Below the pieces are notes generated by a model. The model did no database searches. It was not told where the DNA came from and saw only the letters and a program-made list of their open reading frames with translations. Positions 56,574-64,000 of a stretch of 64,000 nucleotides of DNA are shown here, in pieces; the stretch's first letter is position 1; each line of letters opens with the position of its first letter. The stretch is from Paenibacillus chitinolyticus NBRC 15660 (GTDB taxonomy: Bacteria; Bacillota; Bacilli; Paenibacillales; NBRC-103111). A program made the translations under genes and the position numbers. The stretch is taken from the NCBI RefSeq assembly GCF_000739915.1, contig NZ_BBJT01000012.1, positions 124,001 to 188,000 on the forward strand, read 5' to 3'.

Positions 56574-57155
56574 TCAAACCAGGTCGCAGGCTTCCTCCGG
56601 CATCCAATGCTTGTCACGACCCTCCCATTTGACATTACAGCCAATCGGGTTAGTGACTGGAGTAGGAACAGGTTTGCCTGCCGAAATCGCTTCTAGGGCC
56701 TCCTGGAGGTTGTTTACGGTCATGTTAGCGGTTTCCCTCGGGTTGTCGACTCCGCGCCCTGTGTAGACCAGCTTACGTCTGTCGTTAAACACAAAGAAAT
56801 GAGGTGTACGGAGAGCTCCGTAAGCAAGTGCAACTTCCTGACCCTTGTCGTGAAGATACACCCAGGGGAATTTCTTCTCCTCCATGCGTTCTACCATGTT
56901 CTCAAAAGAATCCTCGGGGTTGGTCTGGGAGCTGTTGCTGTTAATCGCAACGAAAGCTACGCCTTGTTCGGTAAATTGCTCGGCCGTGCGCCGCGTGATC
57001 TCCTCTGAACCCAGGACATACGGACAGTGATTGCACGTAAAGAAAACAACCAATGCCTTGGCGTGCCGGAAACTGTCTAATGTGTAAATATTGCCGTCCG
57101 TACCCTGTAAACGAAAATCCCTAGCTCCATCTCCAATACCTAACGTAAATCCCAT
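56574..57155 (-). CDS. Thioredoxin-like/AhpC-TSA family protein
   Basis: 193 residues, peroxiredoxin-like thioredoxin fold. [15 protein letters not shown] opens it; the redox-type motif is [15 protein letters not shown] (CxxC, residues 40-43); [19 protein letters not shown] completes the fold. Two further cysteines lie near the C-terminus ([17 protein letters not shown]). Probably a cytoplasmic thiol reductase or peroxidase-like protein. AAGGAGGGA precedes the ATG. Confidence 0.88.
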   Translation of the reverse strand: MGFTLGIGDGARDFRLQGTDGNIYTLDSFRHAKALVVFFTCNHCPYVLGSEEITRRTAEQFTEQGVAFVAINSNSSQTNPEDSFENMVERMEEKKFPWVYLHDKGQEVALAYGALRTPHFFVFNDRRKLVYTGRGVDNPRETANMTVNNLQEALEAISAGKPVPTPVTNPIGCNVKWEGRDKHWMPEEACDLV

Positions 57156-57259
57156 GATTCATCCCTCCTTGACTATAAACTATACCTTATCAGTACCTCT
57201 TATGACGAAGTTAGAATCGGTTGTTACCAAATTGTAAAAAAATTCATGCATATCAAAAT

Positions 57260-57283
57260 GAAAAAGGAACCCCTAAGGGTCCC
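57260..57283 (-). terminator. Terminator of the small spore-gene group
   Basis: Minus strand GGGACCC, loop TTAG, GGGTTCC (one wobble), TTTTT. Confidence 0.75.
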
Positions 57284-57353
57284 TTTCCGTCGGTGATTAC
57301 TTGGATGATCTTCTACATCTTGCTGTTCACAAACCTTCACAGTGAAACGGCTT

Positions 57354-57512
57354 TTAGAACACGTCCCGGTGTCTTTGGCACATCTCCTCCAGTTTGGCTT
57401 TACAAGCTCGAATGACCTTCAGATGATTGTTCTGCTGACTTTTCCAACGGAACCACACCTCTCTGTGTTCACCGACAATACTAGTATGTCCCGGTTCATA
57501 ATTGCTATGCAC
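57354..57512 (-). CDS. Possible small basic protein, 52 residues
   Basis: Starts at a GTG (or a TTG three codons earlier). Charged and aromatic-rich (TSIVGEHREVWFRWKSQ, AKLEEMCQRHRDVF). Not recognised. Supported by its place, 27 bases after the sspP-like stop and 70 bases before a terminator on the same strand; weakened by the lack of a good ribosome site. Confidence 0.4.
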   Translation of the reverse strand: MHSNYEPGHTSIVGEHREVWFRWKSQQNNHLKVIRACKAKLEEMCQRHRDVF

Positions 57513-57538
57513 TCCGCGCAAAGTTTTTTCGTTTATCG

Positions 57539-57688
57539 TTATCTTCCTTCCCCATGATTTTGTCGGGAATGATTCCGTTTCTTCACTTTCTTCGATCCCG
57601 ACAGAGGCTCATTGGCAGGAGTATTGTACCTCTCCAGCTCCTTCTGCGTCACGCCGTCCCCTACGGGCAGCGCCTTTGGCTTGGACAT
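57539..57688 (-). CDS. sspP: Small acid-soluble spore protein P-like
   Basis: 49 residues, from an ATG behind GGGGTGA. The C-terminal half (NEPLSGSKKVKKRNHSRQ, then NHGEGR) matches the conserved end of SspP (CotL), a minor small spore protein of the Bacillus forespore. The N-terminal half differs. Too short for most gene callers. Consistent with a sporulating host; probably forespore-expressed. Confidence 0.8.
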   Translation of the reverse strand: MSKPKALPVGDGVTQKELERYNTPANEPLSGSKKVKKRNHSRQNHGEGR

Positions 57689-57729
57689 CTTTTTCACCCC
57701 AAACGGTCCGTTTTCGGAATTTTTCGCTT

Positions 57730-57876
57730 CTATTCTTCGTGATTTAAGGCATCCTGATGACGGCGGTCATTGGTCTGCTGCTGAATTTGCTGGGCATCAT
57801 GACTGTTGACAGCCGATTTATTCAAATCTTTGGCCACATTTTGCAGATTCTTATCCCGCGTTCTTTGTCGGGTCAT
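57730..57876 (-). CDS. Small hydrophilic protein, 48 residues
   Basis: ATG at 57876 behind GGGGGTG. Rich in Asn, Gln, Arg, Asp and His (DKNLQNVAKDLNKSA, AQQIQQQTNDRRHQDAL), no hydrophobic core. It resembles minor spore or coat peptides in composition, and lies 41 bases upstream of the sspP-like gene, so a sporulation role is plausible but unproven. Confidence 0.6.
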   Translation of the reverse strand: MTRQRTRDKNLQNVAKDLNKSAVNSHDAQQIQQQTNDRRHQDALNHEE

Positions 57877-57908
57877 GATCGTTGCACCCCCATTTTGGCT
57901 AAAAGCAG

Positions 57909-58259
57909 TTACGCATGCGTGAGCTCTTGTAGAACTTGAGCACATTCGTGAATATGCCGGACATAGTCTTTGACCAAGCCCTGAATAATTTCACTGGTTT
58001 CATCCGCGTGCACGTCATCGCGTTCTACATCCACCAGTTCCACCTTCACTTCCCGCGAGTCCACGTAAGTGCATTTAAAGTCGAACGTGTAATGCGTCCT
58101 GCCCGCGTTCGTGATATGAATCCGGATTGCCTGCGGGTCGGCCTCATCGGGCCATACGCGCGCATGATCGGACTCGGGAAGCGTATTGGGCAGTTCCTCC
58201 ATCCAAGCTTTGGCGAGCTGATCTCTTTCCAAAGACGGCTTTTCCGTCTTGACTATCAT
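57909..58259 (-). CDS. Conserved-looking acidic protein, 116 residues, unknown
   Basis: ATG at 58259 after AGGGGGTGGTG. Soluble, with a central strand-rich part (IRIHITNAGRTHYTFDFKCT, YVDSREVKVELVDVERD) and a C-terminal helix (IIQGLVKDYVRHIHECAQVL). No family recognised. It precedes the small spore-type genes and follows tRNA-Ser. Confidence 0.7.
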   Translation of the reverse strand: MIVKTEKPSLERDQLAKAWMEELPNTLPESDHARVWPDEADPQAIRIHITNAGRTHYTFDFKCTYVDSREVKVELVDVERDDVHADETSEIIQGLVKDYVRHIHECAQVLQELTHA

Positions 58260-58470
58260 CCTACACCACCCCCTACCGTTAACATGCGTCAAGGCGTGGT
58301 CCGCTTATTCTTTTCCCGCTGCGACAAAAGCTGGGTGATTTCCGTACTGCAGCCCCTCCTTCAAGGCAAGCAAAGCGCACCCCGAATGGTTTAAAAGAAT
58401 ATACATACACGCAAAAAAACTGCGGCGCCAAAGCCCGCAGTTCGTAAGGTCTTATTTTATAAAAGTTGAA

Positions 58471-58560
<90 letters not shown>

Positions 58561-58642
58561 AGAAAGCTACCGACTTCCGATCACAGAAGACAGTAACTGT
58601 AACAGAGAAATTTTATCACAATCAAAGTTCTATTTACAAGTG

Positions 58643-59926
58643 TTAATTTTTACGCAACACCGTAACGCCATTCATGTAAGGAACCAGTACTTCCGGAACC
58701 GTTACCGAACCGTCTTCCTGCTGGTAATTTTCTAGGATGGCCGCTACCGTCCGTCCGATGGCAAGACCCGAGCCGTTCAGCGTATGTACGAATTCCGGCT
58801 TCGCTTTGGCATCTCTGCGGAAACGGATATTGGCGCGGCGCGCCTGGAAGTCCTCGAAGTTGCTGCACGAGGAGATCTCCCGGTAAGCTTCCGAGCTAGG
58901 CAGCCATACCTCAAGATCATACGTCTTAGCCGATGTGAAGCCGATATCGCCTGTACAGAGCGTCAGAACGCGATAAGGCAGCTTCAGGAGCTGAAGCACG
59001 CGCTCCGCGTTCTGAGTGAGCTCCTCGAGCTCCTGGTACGATTCCTCGGGCTTGACGAGCTTGACCAGCTCCACCTTGTTAAACTGGTGCTGGCGGATCA
59101 GGCCGCGGGTATCTCTTCCGGCAGCTCCCGCTTCGGAACGGAAGCATGCGCTGAACGCGACGAATTTACGCGGAAGCTGCTCCGCGGCAAGAATATCATC
59201 CCGGTGGTAATTGGTCACCGGCACTTCCGCCGTCGGAATCAGGAAGTATTCCGAATTCTCGATATGGAACACGTCTTCCTCAAACTTCGGAAGCTGCCCG
59301 GTTCCCGTAAGGCTGTCCCGGTTTACGATATACGGAGGGAGCATTTCTTCATACCCGTGCTCCGTACTGTGCAGATCCATCATAAAGTTCATCAGAGCGC
59401 GCTCCAGACGAGCGCCCAGACCCTTATAGAACACGAAGCGCGAGCCCGTTACCTTACCGGCCGCTTCAAAATCCAGGATTCCCAGATCCATAGCCAAATC
59501 CCAGTGGGCTTTCGCCTCGAATCCGAAGGCAGGCACGTTCCCATTGCGGCGGATTTCAATATTATCCTCTTCCGAGGCTCCTACCGGCACGCTTTCATGA
59601 GGAACATTCGGTATAGAAAGAAGCAGGTGATTCAGCTCGACTTCCAGTGTCCTGAGCTCCTCATCCAGTTCTTTAATGCGGTCACCCACACCTTTCATTT
59701 CGGCGATCAGGTCCTCCGCATCCTCTTTCGCCTTCTTACGCATCGCCACTTCCTGCGATACCGTATTCCGGCGGTTCTTCAGCTGCTCCACTTCCTGCAG
59801 CAGCTCTCTGCGTTTCACATCAAGTTCCGCTATACGCGTAACTTCTTCGAGCTGCTTGCCTCCGCGGTTTTTCATAGCGGTTTGAACCGTTTCTATGTCG
59901 GTACGGATTAATTTAATATCAAACAA
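58643..59926 (-). CDS. serS: Seryl-tRNA synthetase
   Basis: Charges tRNA-Ser and tRNA-Sec-type acceptors with serine. 427 residues. N-terminal coiled-coil arm ([20 protein letters not shown] onward) then class II motifs: [20 protein letters not shown] (motif 2) and [19 protein letters not shown] (motif 3). The start is a TTG at 59926 behind TAGGAGGAGG, giving [10 protein letters not shown] like other SerRS N-termini. No T-box leader was found. Confidence 0.96.
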   Translation of the reverse strand: MFDIKLIRTDIETVQTAMKNRGGKQLEEVTRIAELDVKRRELLQEVEQLKNRRNTVSQEVAMRKKAKEDAEDLIAEMKGVGDRIKELDEELRTLEVELNHLLLSIPNVPHESVPVGASEEDNIEIRRNGNVPAFGFEAKAHWDLAMDLGILDFEAAGKVTGSRFVFYKGLGARLERALMNFMMDLHSTEHGYEEMLPPYIVNRDSLTGTGQLPKFEEDVFHIENSEYFLIPTAEVPVTNYHRDDILAAEQLPRKFVAFSACFRSEAGAAGRDTRGLIRQHQFNKVELVKLVKPEESYQELEELTQNAERVLQLLKLPYRVLTLCTGDIGFTSAKTYDLEVWLPSSEAYREISSCSNFEDFQARRANIRFRRDAKAKPEFVHTLNGSGLAIGRTVAAILENYQQEDGSVTVPEVLVPYMNGVTVLRKN

Positions 59927-59950
59927 GGAGACTCCTCCTCCTAAAGTTGT

Positions 59951-60000
59951 AAAAATGGAACAAAAGCACCCTTCTCTCGTATGGAGCAAAAGAGGTGCTT
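59951..60000 (-). terminator. Terminator between pdxT and serS
   Basis: Minus strand AGCACC ... GGTGCT with an imperfect inner stem, then TTTTGTTCCATTTTT. Confidence 0.65.
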
Positions 60001-60015
60001 CTGCTTTTGGATCGA

Positions 60016-60588
60016 TTAACGGGTTTCCCGGATCATATCCAGAAAATAAGCATGCATGCTTGAATCATCCGTCAGTTCGGGATGGAACGAAGCCGCAAGC
60101 AGATGACCCTGTCTGGCGGCCACGATTTGCCCGTTGTACTCGCTTAACACGTCTACGCCGTCTCCGACCTGATCGATAAGCGGCGCACGGATGAAAACGG
60201 CCCTTACAGGCCGATCAATGCCCTTAATAGGCAGATCGGTCTCAAAGCTTTCACGCTGCCGGCCAAACGCATTGCGCTGCACGGTCATGTTCATCAGCCC
60301 CAGATGGGCTTCTTCCTGACCCGCAATCTTATCCGCGATCACAATCAGTCCGGCACACGTGCCGAAGACCGCTTTTCCCTGATTGGAGAAGTCCCGGATC
60401 GCTTCGATGAAACCGTAACGTCTCATCAATTTGCCAATCGTGGTACTCTCGCCTCCCGGAATGATCAGACCGTCCAGTTCGGCAAGCTGCTCCGCACGCT
60501 TCACAACGACGCCTTCGCCGCCAACCGCCCCAATCAGGCGGATATGTTCCGCTACGGCTCCCTGAAGAGCCAATACGCCAACTTTCAT
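60016..60588 (-). CDS. pdxT: Pyridoxal 5'-phosphate synthase glutaminase subunit
   Basis: Class I glutaminase giving ammonia to PdxS for PLP synthesis. 190 residues. Nucleophile Cys78 in [12 protein letters not shown], oxyanion motif [13 protein letters not shown], and the His-Glu pair in [10 protein letters not shown]. 29 bases after pdxS; the ATG is behind a GGGGAAG. Confidence 0.97.
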   Translation of the reverse strand: MKVGVLALQGAVAEHIRLIGAVGGEGVVVKRAEQLAELDGLIIPGGESTTIGKLMRRYGFIEAIRDFSNQGKAVFGTCAGLIVIADKIAGQEEAHLGLMNMTVQRNAFGRQRESFETDLPIKGIDRPVRAVFIRAPLIDQVGDGVDVLSEYNGQIVAARQGHLLAASFHPELTDDSSMHAYFLDMIRETR

Positions 60589-60617
60589 CGTTCTTCCCCG
60601 CTTCCTGCCTCGGCTGA

Positions 60618-61499
60618 TTACCAGCCGCGGTCCTGCATCCGCTCGGAAGCATGCAGCTTGGAGATTTCGATGCCTTTCATCGGTGCTCCCAGGTTTTTGG
60701 AAACTTCCGCAATCAGCTTATAGTCTTTGTAATGCGTAGTCGCTTCTACGATCGCACGCGCGAACTTCTCAGGGCTGTCCGATTTGAAAATACCGGAGCC
60801 TACGAATACACCGTCCGCGCCAAGTTCCATCATAAGAGCCGCATCGGAAGGAGTCGCTACACCGCCTGCGGCGAAGTTAACGACCGGCAATTTGCCGTTC
60901 TCGTGAATATATAGAACCAGATCGTAAGGAGCGCCCAGGTTTTTGGCTTCGGCATATAGCTCGTCCTTCGCCAAGCTCTGGATTTTCCGGATTTGAGATT
61001 GAATAAGACGCATATGACGAACCGCTTCCACAATATTGCCTGTTCCCGGTTCACCTTTCGTACGAAGCATGGAAGCCCCTTCGTTGATACGGCGCAAAGC
61101 TTCGCCGATATCTTTCGCTCCGCATACGAACGGAACGGTGAAGTCCTTCTTGTCGATATGGAACACTTCGTCTGCCGGTGTCAGTACTTCGCTCTCGTCA
61201 ATATAGTCCGCACCCAGTGCTTCCAGCACGCGTGCTTCTACAATATGACCGATACGCGCTTTAGCCATTACCGGAATGGAAACAACCTTCATAACCTCTT
61301 CCAGAACAGTCGGATCCGCCATACGGGCTACGCCGCCTGCCGCACGGATATCGGATGGTACCCGTTCCAGTGCCATAACCGCGGAAGCACCCGCAGCTTC
61401 TGCAACCTTAGCTTGTTCCGCATTCATGACGTCCATGATGACGCCGCCCTTTTGCATTTCAGCCATGCCTCTTTTTACGCGCGAAGTACCCGTCTCCAT
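60618..61499 (-). CDS. pdxS: Pyridoxal 5'-phosphate synthase lyase subunit
   Basis: Builds PLP from ribose-5-P, glyceraldehyde-3-P and ammonia. 293 residues. [18 protein letters not shown] at the N-terminus, [19 protein letters not shown] with the catalytic lysine and the [18 protein letters not shown] phosphate-site segment are present. AGGAGGATT precedes the ATG. First gene of pdxST. Confidence 0.98.
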   Translation of the reverse strand: METGTSRVKRGMAEMQKGGVIMDVMNAEQAKVAEAAGASAVMALERVPSDIRAAGGVARMADPTVLEEVMKVVSIPVMAKARIGHIVEARVLEALGADYIDESEVLTPADEVFHIDKKDFTVPFVCGAKDIGEALRRINEGASMLRTKGEPGTGNIVEAVRHMRLIQSQIRKIQSLAKDELYAEAKNLGAPYDLVLYIHENGKLPVVNFAAGGVATPSDAALMMELGADGVFVGSGIFKSDSPEKFARAIVEATTHYKDYKLIAEVSKNLGAPMKGIEISKLHASERMQDRGW

Positions 61500-61562
61500 A
61501 TTAAATCCTCCTGGAATTTATATCCCTAGCTAGATTTTTCGTTCATGAACTTCTAAGCTAAC

Positions 61563-61591
61563 ATTTTACATGAACCTGTTCGTGAAAACAA
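61563..61591 (-). promoter_or_regulatory. promoter of pdxST with overlapping GTTCATG repeats
   Basis: Minus strand TTGTTT, 17 bases, TAAAAT. The spacer holds GAACAGGTTCATG, and GTTCATGAAC follows about 20 bases further, so a repeated half-site flanks the promoter start. Confidence 0.6.
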
Positions 61592-61614
61592 TAACTTTTC
61601 CTGAGAGAACCCGC

Positions 61615-62907
61615 TTAGAATAAGCCTTTAACCCCGTTGAACAGATCTACGAACAAGTTTTTGATCGCCCGCATCATCATCCGGAACCAGCCTGCTTTTT
61701 CCATATCGTTTTCGGCCACCAAATCAACCGTTTCGGAGTTTTTACCGAAGGACAAGGTAGCGGTACCCAGCTTGTCTCCCTTTTTGAGAGGGGCAACCAG
61801 TTTATCCGCTGCCAGCAGATCAACCTTCGTTTCCAGCTTCGCATCCGCGCTTCCCTTCTTCACGGCAAAAGCTACATCGTTTTTCAGGACAGCAGGGGCT
61901 TCCAGTTCTACGCCTTTTGTAATCGGCACGGTTTTCTGTGCATCCAGAGCGGTTCCGGCTTTAGCCAACGTTTTGAATTCAAAGTTGGTAAATCCATAGT
62001 CCAACACTTTACGTGTCTGGTTAAAACGCTCCGGCTCCGTCTTCGCACCCATTACAACGCTGATCAGACGCATGCCGTTGCGCTCAGCCGTACCGGTAAA
62101 GCAATATCTGGCCTCATCGGTGTGTCCCGTTTTAAGACCGTCCAAGCCTTGGTAGGCATATTTTTTGAAATTCACATTGCTGCTGTTGCCTTCAAGCATC
62201 CAGTTGTAGTTAATCATCGGACTTTTATCCGATTCGCGGAGTTTTTTTGAAGGAACCTTTGTATATTCCAGTACTTCTTTATGCTCTGTAACCAGGTGTC
62301 TTGCAAGTATGGCTACATCTTTCGCAGACATCACCGTCTCCCCTTGAATACTTTTAGGAGCATTCTCTTTAATGTCCGCTCTGGATAGGCCCGTCGCATT
62401 AATGAACTGGGCTTTCTCCGACATGCCGAGCTCTCTGGCTTTGTCGTTCATCAGCTTGGCGAAGCCTTCTTCCGACCCGCCGAGCTTTTCGGCAAGAACG
62501 ATGGAAGCGTCATTCGAAGAATAAATCGACATCGCATAAAACAAATCTTTAATCGTCAGTGTTTCGCCTTCCGCGATCAGTTGGCCGGACCCGATTGCAC
62601 TGGCCGCGTACTTGCTTGCCGTGGCGGTATCTTCCCATTTGAGCTTGCCATTGTGAATCGCTTCCATAACGAGGTATTCCGTCATCATTTTGGACATACT
62701 TGCCGGGGGCAGGACTTCATCCGCATTTTTCTCGTATAGAATTTGTCCGGTGCTTGCTTCCATCAGAATAGCGGATTTAACATCCAATTCGGGTTCGCCG
62801 TCAGCCGCCAACGCGGTAACCGCAAATATGTGAAGGAAGGATACTTGTAGCATTGCAAAAACGAGGGCCAAAGATACTTTTCTTTTCCAGAAACCAAATT
62901 TTTTCAA
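61615..62907 (-). CDS. dacA: D-alanyl-D-alanine carboxypeptidase (PBP5-type)
   Basis: Removes the terminal D-Ala from peptidoglycan stems. 430 residues. Signal peptide (VSLALVFAMLQVSFLHIFAV), catalytic SxxK at Ser70-Lys73 (PPASMSKMMT), SxN (YSSNDAS), KTG (DGLKTGHTDEA), then the PBP5-type beta domain and a C-terminal amphipathic helix (FRMMMRAIKNLFVDLFNGVK) for membrane binding. Start is a TTG at 62907 behind TAGGAG; longer in-frame readings run into the guaB terminator. Confidence 0.95.
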   Translation of the reverse strand: MKKFGFWKRKVSLALVFAMLQVSFLHIFAVTALAADGEPELDVKSAILMEASTGQILYEKNADEVLPPASMSKMMTEYLVMEAIHNGKLKWEDTATASKYAASAIGSGQLIAEGETLTIKDLFYAMSIYSSNDASIVLAEKLGGSEEGFAKLMNDKARELGMSEKAQFINATGLSRADIKENAPKSIQGETVMSAKDVAILARHLVTEHKEVLEYTKVPSKKLRESDKSPMINYNWMLEGNSSNVNFKKYAYQGLDGLKTGHTDEARYCFTGTAERNGMRLISVVMGAKTEPERFNQTRKVLDYGFTNFEFKTLAKAGTALDAQKTVPITKGVELEAPAVLKNDVAFAVKKGSADAKLETKVDLLAADKLVAPLKKGDKLGTATLSFGKNSETVDLVAENDMEKAGWFRMMMRAIKNLFVDLFNGVKGLF

Positions 62908-62944
62908 CTCACACACTCCTATTTGTAAATTCATGATGTGTCTT

Positions 62945-62953
62945 ATTGTACCA
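62945..62953 (-). promoter_or_regulatory. extended -10 promoter of dacA
   Basis: Minus strand TGGTACAAT (TG-N-TACAAT), about 40 bases before the dacA start and just after the guaB terminator. Confidence 0.5.
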
Positions 62954-62964
62954 TTCCCAGGGCA

Positions 62965-62999
62965 TAAAAAAAAGGAGACCCCGGTCCTGAGACCGGGGC
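62965..62999 (-). terminator. Terminator after guaB
   Basis: Minus strand CCCCGGTC, loop, GACCGGGG, TCTCC, TTTTTTTT. Confidence 0.9.
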
Positions 63000-63025
63000 C
63001 CCCTATATGGGGCGAAACATTATAG

Positions 63026-64000
<975 letters not shown>

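Noticed and set aside
59927-60015. T-box leader before serS.
   Set aside because: The space is only about 90 bases, holds a terminator for pdxT, and shows no T-box core sequence.

Overview
The window reads as a chromosomal segment of a spore-forming, low-to-medium GC Firmicute, most likely a Paenibacillus or close relative in Bacillales. The reasons are the Bacillus-like gene order (atp operon, upp, glyA, ywlG, rpiB, ywlE, mntP, sua5, spoIIR, prmC, prfA), sporulation genes (spoIIR, an sspP-like gene), SLH-domain surface proteins and strong Shine-Dalgarno sites with many TTG/GTG starts. No IS element, prophage, CRISPR array or rRNA was seen.

Regions. 1-7.6 kb (minus): the end of a nuo operon, nuoA-B-C-D-H-I-J-K-L-M, with no nuoE/F/G where they would normally sit. 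7.8-15.1 kb (minus): a complete F1Fo ATP synthase operon, atpZ-I-B-E-F-H-A-G-D-C, with a near-consensus promoter. 15.3-27.2 kb (minus): housekeeping genes. I recognise a ZTP (pfl-type) riboswitch in front of rpiB-ywlG-glyA, a candidate sigma-F promoter for spoIIR, and a parS-like site in the spoIIR-prmC gap. 27.4-33.7 kb: an alanine-use module (permease, PucR/AdeR-type regulator, ald, alr) with two cre-like sites and a palindrome, TTTGTG-N6-CACAAA, shared by the regulator and ald upstream regions. 33.8-34.9 kb: a cluster of six DnaA-box-like sites in front of tadA, then tRNA-Arg(CCT).

35.7-41.3 kb (plus): a compact five-gene cluster, the main accessory feature. It has a GriI-type aldolase, an amidohydrolase-2 protein, two PaaK-like acyl-adenylating ligases and a GriH-type 3-dehydroquinate synthase II. 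The aldolase/synthase pair is the known route to 3-amino-4-hydroxybenzoate. The ligase plus amidohydrolase combination is what builds benzoxazoles in the closoxazole-type and nataxazole-type pathways. I infer a benzoxazole-like natural product built by two different ligases. It is preceded by about 700 bp of AT-rich non-coding DNA with a palindrome over a candidate promoter and is closed by a terminator.

41.4-47.5 kb (minus): a membrane GGDEF-EAL protein, a membrane-anchored FAD oxidoreductase and an SLH-CAP surface protein. 47.7 kb: tRNA-Pro. 48.0-54.1 kb (plus): a six-gene unit of two ABC ATPases, three membrane proteins and an ECF sigma factor. 54.2-56.5 kb (plus): a second ECF sigma/anti-sigma pair with a triplicated membrane protein; this sigma gene appears to start at ATT. 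56.6-58.3 kb (minus): a thioredoxin-fold protein and a run of very small genes including an sspP-like one. 58.5-64 kb (minus): tRNA-Ser, serS, pdxT, pdxS, dacA and the 3' part of guaB, in the same order as near the Bacillus subtilis origin.

Two parS-like sites, the DnaA-box cluster and the guaB-dacA-pdxST-serS-tRNA-Ser order suggest that oriC lies to the right of this window. The minus-strand housekeeping genes would then be co-oriented with leftward replication, and the plus-strand blocks at 29.8-41.3 and 48.0-56.5 kb would be head-on or rearranged. This is inference.
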